Shown here: piece by piece, positions 1 through 6,897 of the stretch
How the letters are laid out: every line of letters begins with the position of its first letter
Numbering within the stretch: position 1 is the first letter of the stretch
From: Bacillota bacterium
GTDB taxonomy: Bacteria > Bacillota > Clostridia > Christensenellales > Christensenellaceae
Assembly (NCBI GenBank): GCA_023393165.1
Contig: JAEWMJ010000046.1
Coordinates: 1 to 12,080, forward strand
Reading direction: 5' to 3'
DNA: 12,080 nucleotides
Position numbers and translations under genes: made by a program
Notes under the pieces: generated by a model
Databases searched by the model: none
Seen by the model: only the letters and a program-made list of their open reading frames with translations
What the model was told of the DNA's origin: nothing

Positions 1-741
1 TTGTTGCTGATAGAAATTATGAAAGCTATAATCTCTTAGCATATCTCGATTCAATCAAACAGCCATTTGTCATACGCATCAAGGATCTCGAAAGCAAAGG
101 GGGGATTGCAAACGGACTTAAACTGAACATGTCTGGAGAATTTGATATGCAGCTAAAACGGATATTGACCAGAAGACAGACCAAAGGAAGTAAAAGCTAA
201 TCCACATGTCTATCATTATCTGCCTTCAAAAGTAAGGTTTGATTTTATGGATGCTGAAAATAAGCATTACCCCATAAGTTTCAGGCTAGCAAGATTCAAA
301 ATCAAGGAAAACGAGTATGAAACCATCATTACCAATCTTAGCCCTGATGAGTTTGAATCAGAAGACATAAAGAGGATATACCATATGAGATGGGCAATAG
401 AGACATCCTTTCGTGATTTAAAGTACGCACTGGGTCTTATCCGATTACACTCAAAAAAATATGAGTGCATTGAAATAGAAATTCTTGCAAGAATGATAAT
501 GTATAATTTCTGCAGCATGATCACCTGTCACATGACGATTGGCAGAAAGGATACCAGACATAAATATAAAGTAAACTTTTCACTGGCAATACATATATGC
601 ATGGAATTTTTCCGAGGCAATGCTCTCTCAACTAAAGTTGAAGCGGTACTATCGTCAACAACACTCCCTGTGCGTAGGAATCGCGGTTATCCACGAAAAT
701 TCCATAGATCACCAGTCAACTTTAATTATAGAATATCGTAA
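1..741 (+). pseudogene. IS4-family transposase, 5'-truncated by window edge and frameshifted
   Basis: Residual DDE transposase of an insertion sequence. The frame open from base 3 reads A-D-R-N-Y-E-S-Y-N-L, the usual context of the second catalytic Asp in IS4 enzymes, and stops at 198-200. The continuation lies in the +1 frame: R-Q-T-K-E-V-K-A-N-P-H-V-Y-H-Y-L-P spans the junction and is followed by the body that runs to the stop at 739-741. The downstream frame has a stop at 166-168, so the shift lies between 169 and 197; one extra G in AAAGGAAG (183-190) would explain it. Counting from the ATG at 247, the IS4 signature Y-x2-R-x3-E-x6-K is intact at Y45, R48, E52 and K59, and the C-terminus looks complete. 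I infer an inactive copy, since programmed frameshifting here is not known to me for this family. The left end is outside the window and I could not identify terminal inverted repeats. Confidence 0.85.
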
Positions 742-767
742 CTCGTAAAATAGAAACAGAGTTAAAG

Positions 768-784
768 ACGGAATGCTCTTCCGT
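768..784 (+). terminator. Short hairpin after transposase
   Basis: ACGGAA and TTCCGT form a perfect 6-bp stem with a 5-nt loop, 26 bp after the transposase stop. Only a broken T-rich stretch (TCTATTTC) follows, so it is a weak terminator candidate or simply part of the IS 3' end. Confidence 0.35.
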
Positions 785-817
785 TCTATTTCGTGCATCC
801 TTTAAACTGAAAAATAG

Positions 818-849
818 GCCATATAAAGAAAATGCAATCTTCATATGGC
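818..849. repeat. Inverted repeat in IS 3' flank
   Basis: GCCATATAAAGA (818-829) and TCTTCATATGGC (838-849) pair over 11 of 12 positions around an 8-nt loop. It lies between the broken transposase and the next gene and is probably part of the element's non-coding end; no U-run follows. Its function is unknown. Confidence 0.45.
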
Positions 850-908
850 TACAAATGATGGAAAAAAATCGCTAACTAAATGACATTAGGCTAGGCGGGT
901 GTTACAAA

Positions 909-945
909 AAGACAAGGATTACTATGACGGTACCTTGCCTTTTTT
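909..945 (+). terminator. Probable intrinsic terminator downstream of IS remnant
   Basis: AAG-a-CAAGG-at-TAC (909-922) pairs with GTA-CCTTG-c-CTT (930-941), with one mismatch and a 2-nt bulge, and runs directly into a T-tract (940-945). It would stop transcripts leaving the transposase region before the next gene's promoter. The imperfect stem limits confidence. Confidence 0.45.
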
Positions 946-1024
946 GTTATTGATTCGAAACAACCGGTAGATTTCGTTTATTAAAGTGTTTTGGAAATAG
1001 CTGTTAACAATCCGGATTTTCAGG

Positions 1025-1030
1025 TATAAT
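1025..1030 (+). promoter_or_regulatory. -10 element upstream of zinc-ribbon gene
   Basis: A perfect TATAAT lies 42 bp before the chosen ATG. No good -35 is seen; the best is TGTTAA or GTTAAC near 1002-1008 at 16-17 bp spacing. A start point near 1037 would give a leader of about 36 nt containing the GGAGG site. Confidence 0.5.
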
Positions 1031-1072
1031 ATATTTAAAATAGTGTGCCGGAACGGGAGAATGGAGGTATGT

Positions 1073-1378
1073 ATGTTATATTGTCAAAATTGTATGAATC
1101 TTACTTCGGAGAATAATAAATGTTCTTTTTGCGGCGGCAAACTTCGTGAAGTAAGGGAAGATGATCCGGTATATTTGGTTTCAAAAGACCATATATTTAC
1201 TAAGTCAATAGAAGAGATACTCACCCGGAATAACATACCTTGCTTAAAACAACCATTGCTTGGCGCGGGGTTAGCTGCAAGAACCGGATCTGCCGAGACT
1301 TACCAAATTTTTGTTCCTTTTGGTGCTTATAGCAAGGCTAAAGAACTGATATACATTTTTATTGAGAAGGAAGAATGA
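1073..1378 (+). CDS. Zinc-ribbon / DUF2007-like small protein
   Basis: Predicted 101-residue soluble protein. The N-terminus carries a CxxC pair at C4/C7 and a second at C17/C20, spaced as in a zinc ribbon. After a linker, residues about 35-98 (D-H-I-F-T-K-S-I-E-E-I-L onward, then a Gly/Ala loop and the F-V-P-F-G-A-Y-S-K-A-K-E-L stretch) resemble the DUF2007 'putative prokaryotic signal-transducing' ferredoxin-like fold. Its role is unknown and no enzymatic residues are evident. The ATG at 1073 is chosen because GGAGG (1063-1067) sits 5 nt upstream; in-frame upstream starts at 1043 and 1061 have no ribosome site. It is monocistronic, bounded by its own -10 element and a terminator at 1432. 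The family assignment is from pattern and moderately sure; the cysteines are seen directly. Confidence 0.8.
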   Translation: MLYCQNCMNLTSENNKCSFCGGKLREVREDDPVYLVSKDHIFTKSIEEILTRNNIPCLKQPLLGAGLAARTGSAETYQIFVPFGAYSKAKELIYIFIEKEE

Positions 1379-1431
1379 TTGGCATGGTTTTGCAGCTATG
1401 CCGTCTGCCGAAAACATATACTGTTTTATTA

Positions 1432-1455
1432 AGCCGCCCCAAAAGCGGCTCTTTT
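1432..1455 (+). terminator. Intrinsic terminator after zinc-ribbon gene
   Basis: AGCCGC (1432-1437) and GCGGCT (1445-1450) form a GC-rich 6-bp stem with a 7-nt loop, followed by CTTTT. It lies 54 bp after the stop codon and before the next promoter. Confidence 0.7.
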
Positions 1456-1514
1456 AAATCCCGGAAGGGAAGTGTTGCACTAATTAAGTTCCAATAGTTT
1501 CTGATTGCAATTCC

Positions 1515-1523
1515 TGTTATAAT
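1515..1523 (+). promoter_or_regulatory. Extended -10 promoter of acyltransferase gene
   Basis: TGTTATAAT is a consensus extended -10 (TGn then TATAAT at 1518-1523). No convincing -35 lies 16-18 bp upstream, as is usual for extended -10 promoters. Predicted start near 1530, leaving a leader of about 60 nt. Confidence 0.6.
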
Positions 1524-1591
1524 CTATATATATATAATGAAAGAAAGATACATTCGCCGGGAAACAAAAGCCCGCTGTTATGGAGGAAGCC

Positions 1592-2656
1592 GTGCACAAG
1601 CATTATATTGACTGGCTGAGAAATCTGGGCATTCTCTTTTTGTTTGTTTTTCATACCGCCAGGATATTCGATTCGCTTGAAGCGAATTATGTAAAAGGCG
1701 TTCCAGATCCGGTTTCGGACGGTATTGTAATATCCTCCTATTGGTTTATGCCCCTGTTGTTTTTGCTGGCGGGCATGTCCGCCTATTTTGCGCTTCGGAA
1801 ATATTCTGCAAAGGAGTTTTTAAAAGAACGGGCACGCAGGCTTTTGATCCCGTTTATTTTCGGATTGGTTGCGGTTGTTCCACCGCAGGCGTATATAGCC
1901 AGGATCCATTTTGGAACCGCCGGAAACTATTTTGATTTCCTGAAAAGCTATTTCACCGATTTTTCAGATATTACCGGTTACTTCGGTTCTTTCACGCCCG
2001 GGCATCTCTGGTTTATCATGTACCTGATCGTCATTACGGTTGTCTTGCTGCCGCTTTTGCTGAAAATCATCAGAAAGGGTTTCACGCCGAAACTTTTTCT
2101 CAATCCGGGCTTACTGTTGCTCCCCGCCGTCGCTCTTGTGATCCTGTCCGCCCTGCCCGGCCTGGGAGGAAAAAATATATTTGTATACGCGGGGTATGTG
2201 CTCCTTGGATTCCTGATTGCATCGGATGAAAGAATCATACGGATGATCGATGAAAAAAGATACCTGTTTTTTGTTTTTGCCGCCGCGGGCATGGCGGAAA
2301 TTTTTATCGAAACAAATACGATCGGCAACCAGTCCGGATTTACAACCATTGGCGTCCTTTTTTCGATACTGCATTTTTTTATTTTCTGGATCACATTGCT
2401 TGCCATACTGGGGTTCGGCAAACACTATCTGGACCGCGAATCCAAATTTATGGCCTATTTCAGCCGGGCGGCGTTTCCCGTTTATATATTGCATCAGACG
2501 TATATCATCGTGATCGGCTATTTTGTGCTCATGCTGAACGTAAATACGCCCTTAAAGTTTCTGTTGATTTCCGGTTTTGCTTTTCTTGCCTGCATATTAA
2601 GCTACGAAGGCCTGCGCAGGTTAAGGCCGCTTAAAATACTGTTTGGGGTCAAATAA
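1592..2656 (+). CDS. Acyltransferase family 3 membrane protein
   Basis: Predicted 354-residue polytopic protein of the acyltransferase-3 (OafA/OpgC-like) superfamily, which transfers acyl groups to sugars, glycans or other envelope substrates at the cytoplasmic membrane. The family's R-x10-H signature is present at R10 and H21 in the first membrane segment. A K-x-R-x-x-R-L-x-x-P-F block follows at about residues 78-88, and the conserved G-H-L-W-F at 137-141. About ten hydrophobic segments span the protein. GTG at 1592 is preferred because GGAGG (1582-1586) lies 5 nt before it; the ATG at 1580 has no ribosome site and would place GGAGG inside the gene. It stands alone with its own promoter, so the acceptor cannot be inferred from neighbours. 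No SGNH domain is fused. Family certain, substrate unknown. Confidence 0.9.
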   Translation: MHKHYIDWLRNLGILFLFVFHTARIFDSLEANYVKGVPDPVSDGIVISSYWFMPLLFLLAGMSAYFALRKYSAKEFLKERARRLLIPFIFGLVAVVPPQAYIARIHFGTAGNYFDFLKSYFTDFSDITGYFGSFTPGHLWFIMYLIVITVVLLPLLLKIIRKGFTPKLFLNPGLLLLPAVALVILSALPGLGGKNIFVYAGYVLLGFLIASDERIIRMIDEKRYLFFVFAAAGMAEIFIETNTIGNQSGFTTIGVLFSILHFFIFWITLLAILGFGKHYLDRESKFMAYFSRAAFPVYILHQTYIIVIGYFVLMLNVNTPLKFLLISGFAFLACILSYEGLRRLRPLKILFGVK

Positions 2657-2982
2657 AACAATTTCAGCAGGTGTGCCCGGGAAATCGGCAAAAGGTAAAT
2701 AGAAAACGATAATAAAATTGCAGCCGCCCGGCAGGAGGACGCCGCCGTTTTAAAAATCGCTTTCTTAAAAGACAATTCTTTTTATAATGGTTTAAAAACG
2801 CATATTTTGTTTAGCGGATTGATTATTGAATTATATATAATTTACTGAATATCAGAGAAAAAAATATAAAAAATTATTGAATATTGTTGTTATGACTATT
2901 AAAATTTATCATATAGTGTTATAATGTTAGCGTTAGTGAAGTGTTTCTTATAAACTGTTATACTGATATGGAGGTAATTTCA
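2657..2982. other. AT-rich intergenic region
   Basis: There are 326 bases without a gene. The first 100 bases hold GC-rich repeats but no clean terminator for the acyltransferase gene. From about 2750 the sequence is very AT-rich and includes a perfect 14-bp palindrome, AATTATATATAATT (2829-2842). The promoter of the sugar operon lies at its right end. Another TATAAT at 2783-2788 has no supporting -35. Confidence 0.6.
2917..2925 (+). promoter_or_regulatory. Extended -10 promoter of sugar-metabolism operon
   Basis: TGTTATAAT gives an extended -10 (TATAAT 2920-2925); a clear -35 is absent. A short direct repeat GTTAG-c-GTTAG (2926-2936) covers the predicted start point. The leader to the ATG at 2983 would be about 50 nt. 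A second hexamer, TATACT (about 2960-2965), is too close to the ribosome site to be the main promoter. Confidence 0.55.
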
Positions 2983-4314
2983 ATGAAAGCACGTCTTTTA
3001 CCACTCTATTTTGCTGCGGCAAATGAAAGGGAAAGAGGAGAGTTTAACGACCAACTGGTCCGTCTGAAAGATTTTTACGGGGATGTGGCGGAGTTTCTGG
3101 AGCCTGTTTGCGTAGGCAAGAAGGTTCCCGCCGCTGACGCGATTGTATTTCCCCAGCTGATCGGGGCTGCGTTTAAGGAAGTGGAACATTTAAAGAAGAT
3201 CGATCTACCCATGGTCGTTCTGACTTCCAAATTCGGCACGGTGGAAATGTGGGACTGGGAGATCGTCACCTATTTAAGGGAAAAAGGCATGAACGTATTT
3301 TCTCCCTACAACATCGAACTTGCAAAAGTGGTTATCCGCGCGATTGCCGCCAAACAGAAACTGAAGAGCGGCGCAAAATTCCTGACCTTCCAGGACAGCC
3401 CGGGCGAGGGCATGCAAGCGTACATATTCAAACGATTCTACTGGTGGGAAAAGGAATGCACCGAAAATATGGAAAAAACGTTCGGCGTAAAGATGATCTA
3501 CCGGAGCTGGAAAGAACTGAACGAACGCGCAAGAAAAATTTCCGACGACGTCGCGCGCAAAGCATGTGCGGATTGGGATCTCAATATAAGCAAGGATTTA
3601 AGCGAAGAAAACTACCTGAAAGCGGTTAAAATTTATGTAGCCGTCAAGGAAGTGATCAATGAGATCGGCGGTGTGGACGGCGTGGGCGCAAACTGCCTCA
3701 ATGAATCTTTCCATTCGGATACAACACCCTGTCTGGCATGGAACATGATATTCGAAAAAGACGATATTATCTGGGCATGCGAAGGCGATACGCTTACGCT
3801 TTTAAGCACGTTCATCCTGTACCGCTCCCTGAAAGCGCCCATCATGATGACAAACCTGTATCCTTTTCTGGTTGGAATGGCTGCTCTTGCGCATGAGAAG
3901 ATCGATAAGTTCCCGGATATCCAGGATCCGGACAACCACGCGCTGGGCGTACACTGCGGATATTTCGGACTGGTTCCTCCCTCTTTTTGCTCCGACTGGA
4001 AGCTCTGTCCCAAGGTGCTTGAGATCGTAAATGAAAACGCGGTGGCTGTGGATTGCCGCCTGCCGGTCGGGCCTGTTACCCTTGCAAAAATATATCCGGA
4101 CTTCAAACGCCTGAGCATTATTGAAGCCGAGATCGAAGATTATGTGCAGTATCCCGGTTCGGACTGCCGGAACGGCGCGCTTATCCGCTACAAGGACGGC
4201 CATAAGGTGATGGATGCGCTTTGTTCGCACCATTCGCTGATCATATCCGGCAATAAAAAAACCGAGCTGCTGCAATTAGCCAAAGTATTCGGCTTTGAAG
4301 CGCAGGTATTATGA
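2983..4314 (+). CDS. L-fucose/L-arabinose isomerase superfamily protein
   Basis: Predicted 443-residue cytosolic protein resembling the FucI/AraA aldose-ketose isomerase superfamily (COG2407-type). The N-terminal part (about 1-125) has the alternating strand/helix pattern of the substrate-binding domain. The C-terminal half carries the likely Mn-binding residues: E241 in L-N-E-S-F with T-P-C following, E267/D269 in A-C-E-G-D (compare the A-C-E-A-D of E. coli FucI), H324 in H-C-G-Y, and H416/H417 in S-H-H-S-L. ATG 2983 is used because GGAGG (2970-2974) lies 8 nt upstream; an in-frame GTG at 2941 has no ribosome site. At 443 residues it is clearly shorter than FucI (about 590) and AraA (about 500), so its substrate may differ. 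It is the first gene of the triad with the TIM-barrel isomerase and the dehydrogenase. Superfamily fairly sure, reaction inferred. Confidence 0.82.
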   Translation: MKARLLPLYFAAANERERGEFNDQLVRLKDFYGDVAEFLEPVCVGKKVPAADAIVFPQLIGAAFKEVEHLKKIDLPMVVLTSKFGTVEMWDWEIVTYLREKGMNVFSPYNIELAKVVIRAIAAKQKLKSGAKFLTFQDSPGEGMQAYIFKRFYWWEKECTENMEKTFGVKMIYRSWKELNERARKISDDVARKACADWDLNISKDLSEENYLKAVKIYVAVKEVINEIGGVDGVGANCLNESFHSDTTPCLAWNMIFEKDDIIWACEGDTLTLLSTFILYRSLKAPIMMTNLYPFLVGMAALAHEKIDKFPDIQDPDNHALGVHCGYFGLVPPSFCSDWKLCPKVLEIVNENAVAVDCRLPVGPVTLAKIYPDFKRLSIIEAEIEDYVQYPGSDCRNGALIRYKDGHKVMDALCSHHSLIISGNKKTELLQLAKVFGFEAQVL

Positions 4315-4326
4315 TCCGAAAGTCCC

Positions 4327-4351
4327 TGAAGGGTAAACTACGTTCCCTTCA
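4327..4351 (+). other. Intercistronic hairpin
   Basis: TGAAGGG (4327-4333) pairs perfectly with CCCTTCA (4345-4351) across an 11-nt loop, 12 bases after the isomerase stop. No U-run follows, so it is more likely an mRNA-stabilising or processing structure than a terminator. Confidence 0.45.
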
Positions 4352-4387
4352 TCGCCGTTTAGGCGCGGTCACTCCGTTTTCCGGGTC

Positions 4388-4423
4388 CGGCGCTTTATTT
4401 GCCCCATTTTGGGGATGACGCCG
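4388..4423 (+). other. Nested intercistronic stem-loop
   Basis: CCCCA (4402-4406) and TGGGG (4410-4414) form a tight hairpin with a 3-nt loop, enclosed by an outer stem CGGCG (4388-4392) with CGCCG (4419-4423). The following sequence is A-rich on this strand, so it is not a canonical plus-strand terminator. With the hairpin at 4327 it fills most of the 170-nt gap between the first two sugar genes and could set their relative expression. Confidence 0.45.
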
Positions 4424-4484
4424 CATAAAAAATAAAATAATCAATTTGCCTTTTGGTTAAAATTATGTAAGGAGGATAAGAAAA

Positions 4485-5348
4485 ATGAAAATTGGAATCG
4501 ACAGTTATTGCTACCACCGTTTTTTTGGAGAAGTATACCCCGACCAGGACGCTCCACAGAAGAAAATGACAATGGAAGATTTTTTGAAGCGGGCCAAGGA
4601 ACTGGATGTAGACGGCGTATCGCTGGAATCCTGTTTCCTTCCTTCGTTTGACGAAGCATATTTAAAGGATTTAAAGGCGCAGCTGGATGAATATAAGTTT
4701 GACCGCGTATTTGCCTGGGGACATCCGGACGGATTGGAGCGCGGGCAGAATCCCGACGCATTCAAGGAAATGAAAGAATGCATTCCCAGAGCCAAAATGA
4801 TAGGCGCGGACGTTATGCGCGTAACCGGCTCCTCCCTGATGTTCCGTCTGGAGCCGCATGCGCCGCAGATCGAGGCGCTCACAAAACAGTTTAGGGAAGC
4901 CGTCAGGATCGCCGAAGACTACGGCATAAAAATGGCGGTGGAAAACCATATCGACTATACGGCGGACGAGATCATGCAGCTTTTGGAAAACGTTGATTCG
5001 TCCAATTTCGGCGTGAATTTCGATACGGGCAACTTCCTGCGCCTTCTGGACGATCCGATCCGCGGCATGGAAATACTGGCGCCCCACGTATTGGCGGTAC
5101 ATTTAAAGGATCTTCAGGTGAATATTGCAGAAGCGAAGCCGAACGACTGGTTCTTCTTCTCGGGCGTACCCGTAGGGCAGGGCCTGATCGACAACCAGAC
5201 GCTTGCAAATATCCTCAATAAACAGAACTTTACCGGATTCCTGGCCGTTGAGATCGACCATCCGCATATCGACTGGAGGGGCCGCGAGGATGAAGCTGTG
5301 GAGCTGAGCGTGAAGGGACTTAAAAAGATCGTAAGCTCGCTGAAATAA
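4485..5348 (+). CDS. Sugar phosphate isomerase/epimerase (xylose isomerase-like TIM barrel)
   Basis: Predicted 287-residue cytosolic enzyme of the AP-endonuclease-2/xylose-isomerase-like TIM-barrel family, which includes IolE, IolI and ketose 3-epimerases. The expected metal ligands at the barrel mouth are visible: E153 (A-V-E-N-H), D180 (N-F-D-T-G-N), H206 (V-H-L-K-D) and E256 (V-E-I-D-H). Length is typical. The start has AAGGAGG 9 nt upstream (4469-4475). It lies 170 nt after the FucI-like gene and 14 nt before the dehydrogenase, whose ribosome site overlaps this gene's stop codon, so the last two genes are tightly coupled. IolE-type dehydratase, epimerase or a keto-sugar lyase-like role are all possible; such proteins often pair with Gfo/Idh/MocA dehydrogenases. 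Fold sure, reaction unknown. Confidence 0.88.
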   Translation: MKIGIDSYCYHRFFGEVYPDQDAPQKKMTMEDFLKRAKELDVDGVSLESCFLPSFDEAYLKDLKAQLDEYKFDRVFAWGHPDGLERGQNPDAFKEMKECIPRAKMIGADVMRVTGSSLMFRLEPHAPQIEALTKQFREAVRIAEDYGIKMAVENHIDYTADEIMQLLENVDSSNFGVNFDTGNFLRLLDDPIRGMEILAPHVLAVHLKDLQVNIAEAKPNDWFFFSGVPVGQGLIDNQTLANILNKQNFTGFLAVEIDHPHIDWRGREDEAVELSVKGLKKIVSSLK

Positions 5349-5362
5349 GGAGGTATCGTGCT

Positions 5363-6535
5363 ATGAAAAAAAAGCTTAATATTGCCGTGATGGGCACCGG
5401 ATTTATGGGAAAGGTGCACAGCCATATGTGGCGCACGGTCGGCAAAATATTTGACGCGGATTATGAACCGGTGTTAAAGGTCATCTTTGGCACCGTGGAA
5501 AACGAAACAAAGGCGTTTAGTGAAAAATGGGGATTTGAAGAGTATTCCATGGACTGGCAAAAGGTCATCGAACGCGGCGACATCGATGTGGTGGATATCG
5601 TTGCGCCCACCATGGTGCATAAAGACATGGCTATATATGCCGCACAGCACGGCAAAAACGTATTCTGCGAAAAGCCCTGCTGCCTTAACTATAAAGACGC
5701 CAAAGAAATGGCCGATGCCTGCGACAAAGCGGGCGTCCTGCAGTACCTCAATCATAATTACAGAAGAGTGCCTGCGGTAAGCTATGCCAAACAGTTGATC
5801 GAAGAAGGAAAAATCGGCGAGATATACCATTACAGGGGCGCTTATCTGCAGGATTGGATCATGGATCCCAACTTCCCGTTGACCTGGCATCTCAAAAAGG
5901 AATTTGCAGGCGCAGGCCCGCTGTTCGACCTTGGCTCGCACAATGTGGACCTTGCGAGGTTCCTGGTGGGAGAAATTGAAAGCGTATATGCCGATATGCG
6001 CACGTTTATTAAAAAACGTCCTCTTCCGGGCGTGGGCGCCGCAACCTTTACGGCGGGAACAGGAACGTCTTCCGAGATGGGCGATGTGACCATCGACGAC
6101 GCAAGCTTCCTGGTACTTGATTTTGAAGGCAAGGAAACGCTGGGAACCTGCGACACTAGCCGTTTTGCCGGCGGCAGAAAGAACATGAACACCTTTGAAA
6201 TCTACGGATCCAAGGGCAGCCTGATCTGGAACCTGGAAAGAATGAACGAACTTCAGTATCTGGATCTGTCGGACAGCTCTGGGATCAAAGGCTTCCGTAA
6301 CATCATTACCACCAACGGCGCGCATCCCTACGAAGCAAACTGGTGGCCGGACGGACATATCGTCGGTTACGAGACGACCTTCGTGAATGCCGCGAGCGAC
6401 TACCTCAAATGTCTGAAAAACGGCACGATGCCGCAGCCTAATTTCCACGACGGCATGAAGATCATGCAGGTGATGGAAGCTGCGATCAAATCCAATGAAG
6501 AAGGCAGAAAAGTCAAGGTTTCCGAAATCAAATAA
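5363..6535 (+). CDS. Gfo/Idh/MocA family NAD(P)-dependent sugar dehydrogenase
   Basis: Predicted 390-residue cytosolic oxidoreductase. The Rossmann glycine motif G-T-G-F-M-G is at residues 11-16. The family's E-K-P is at 103-105, with K104 the usual catalytic lysine. The C-terminal catalytic block runs A-G-A-G-P-L-F-D-L-G-S-H-N-V-D with D189 and H193. The stretch around W165-W175 (Q-D-W-I-M-D-P-N-F-P-L-T-W) recalls the sugar and glycoside dehydrogenase branch (levoglucosan dehydrogenase-like, 3-keto-forming) more than classical IolG, but this is from memory of the pattern. AAGGAGG (5347-5353) lies 9 nt before the ATG and overlaps the previous stop. It is the last gene of the operon, closed by the terminator at 6583. 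Likely role: oxidation of a sugar, polyol or glycoside hydroxyl before or after the action of the upstream isomerases. Confidence 0.92.
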   Translation: MKKKLNIAVMGTGFMGKVHSHMWRTVGKIFDADYEPVLKVIFGTVENETKAFSEKWGFEEYSMDWQKVIERGDIDVVDIVAPTMVHKDMAIYAAQHGKNVFCEKPCCLNYKDAKEMADACDKAGVLQYLNHNYRRVPAVSYAKQLIEEGKIGEIYHYRGAYLQDWIMDPNFPLTWHLKKEFAGAGPLFDLGSHNVDLARFLVGEIESVYADMRTFIKKRPLPGVGAATFTAGTGTSSEMGDVTIDDASFLVLDFEGKETLGTCDTSRFAGGRKNMNTFEIYGSKGSLIWNLERMNELQYLDLSDSSGIKGFRNIITTNGAHPYEANWWPDGHIVGYETTFVNAASDYLKCLKNGTMPQPNFHDGMKIMQVMEAAIKSNEEGRKVKVSEIK

Positions 6536-6582
6536 ACCCGCCGGATTTACCTTTAGATTAAATCTTATATAATTGCCTTAAT

Positions 6583-6622
6583 AAAACCATCAAATCCGAA
6601 AAGGATTTTGATGGTTTTTTTT
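6583..6622 (+). terminator. Strong intrinsic terminator of the sugar operon
   Basis: AAAACCATCAAATCC (6583-6597) pairs with GGATTTTGATGGTTTT (6603-6618) with one bulged base and a 5-nt loop; the arm runs into an 8-T tract (6615-6622). It lies 47 bp after the dehydrogenase stop. Confidence 0.9.
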
Positions 6623-6861
6623 GAATATTTTTCAAGCCTTTCTCAAAAAGTTGATTTTCAACATCCGCCGCGGAAGTTGCAAAATCCTTTATTTAAGGTT
6701 GCGGATTAAAACAGGCTTAATCCGGAATGGGGAAGTCCTGCCGGGGCTTCCTTTTCATATGCCCTGCGAAGCAAAAAGTTTGACTTGCCTTGGGCGGAAT
6801 AAGGTTTATAATGAGGCTATACCTTTAAGGACAGTCTTATAAAATAATTGTTGGTGGTTTT
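6623..6861 (+). other. Structured non-coding interval before the CobW-like gene
   Basis: Holds two hairpins. CGGATTA (6702-6708) pairs with TAATCCG (6718-6724). GGAAGTCC (6731-6738) pairs with GGGCTTCC (6744-6751) with one G-T pair, followed by TTTT. The second looks like a small terminator although no gene ends here. A TTG-initiated reading frame at 6621-6842 has no ribosome site and no recognisable product. The promoter for the next gene is at the right end. I recognise no known riboswitch. Confidence 0.4.
6785..6812 (+). promoter_or_regulatory. Promoter of CobW-like gene
   Basis: TTGCCT (6785-6790), a 16-bp spacer, then TATAAT (6807-6812). An overlapping TTGACT (6780-6785) would give a 21-bp spacer and is less likely. 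The predicted start near 6819 leaves a leader of about 43 nt. Confidence 0.65.
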
Positions 6862-6897
6862 ATGGCAGACATTGATATTATGGCAGACATTGATATT
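6862..6897 (+). repeat. Exact 18-bp tandem duplication at a gene start
   Basis: ATGGCAGACATTGATATT occurs twice in succession (6862-6879 and 6880-6897), encoding M-A-D-I-D-I twice. It keeps the frame and duplicates the initiation codon of the CobW-like gene. Confidence 0.97.

Noticed and set aside
183..200. Programmed frameshift signal in the transposase
   Set aside because: No long slippery heptamer followed by structure is evident; a simple base insertion explains the data, so it is annotated as a pseudogene.
768..945. CRISPR-like or integron-like repeats in the hairpin-rich IS flank
   Set aside because: The hairpins differ in sequence and are not periodic, and no integrase or cas gene is nearby.
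5474..6448. 324-codon open frame on the minus strand
   Set aside because: It lies wholly antisense to the dehydrogenase gene, has no ribosome site and no recognisable motifs; a shadow of codon bias.
6621..6842. 73-codon frame between the sugar operon and the CobW-like gene
   Set aside because: It starts at TTG inside the terminator T-tract without a ribosome site and the product resembles nothing known.
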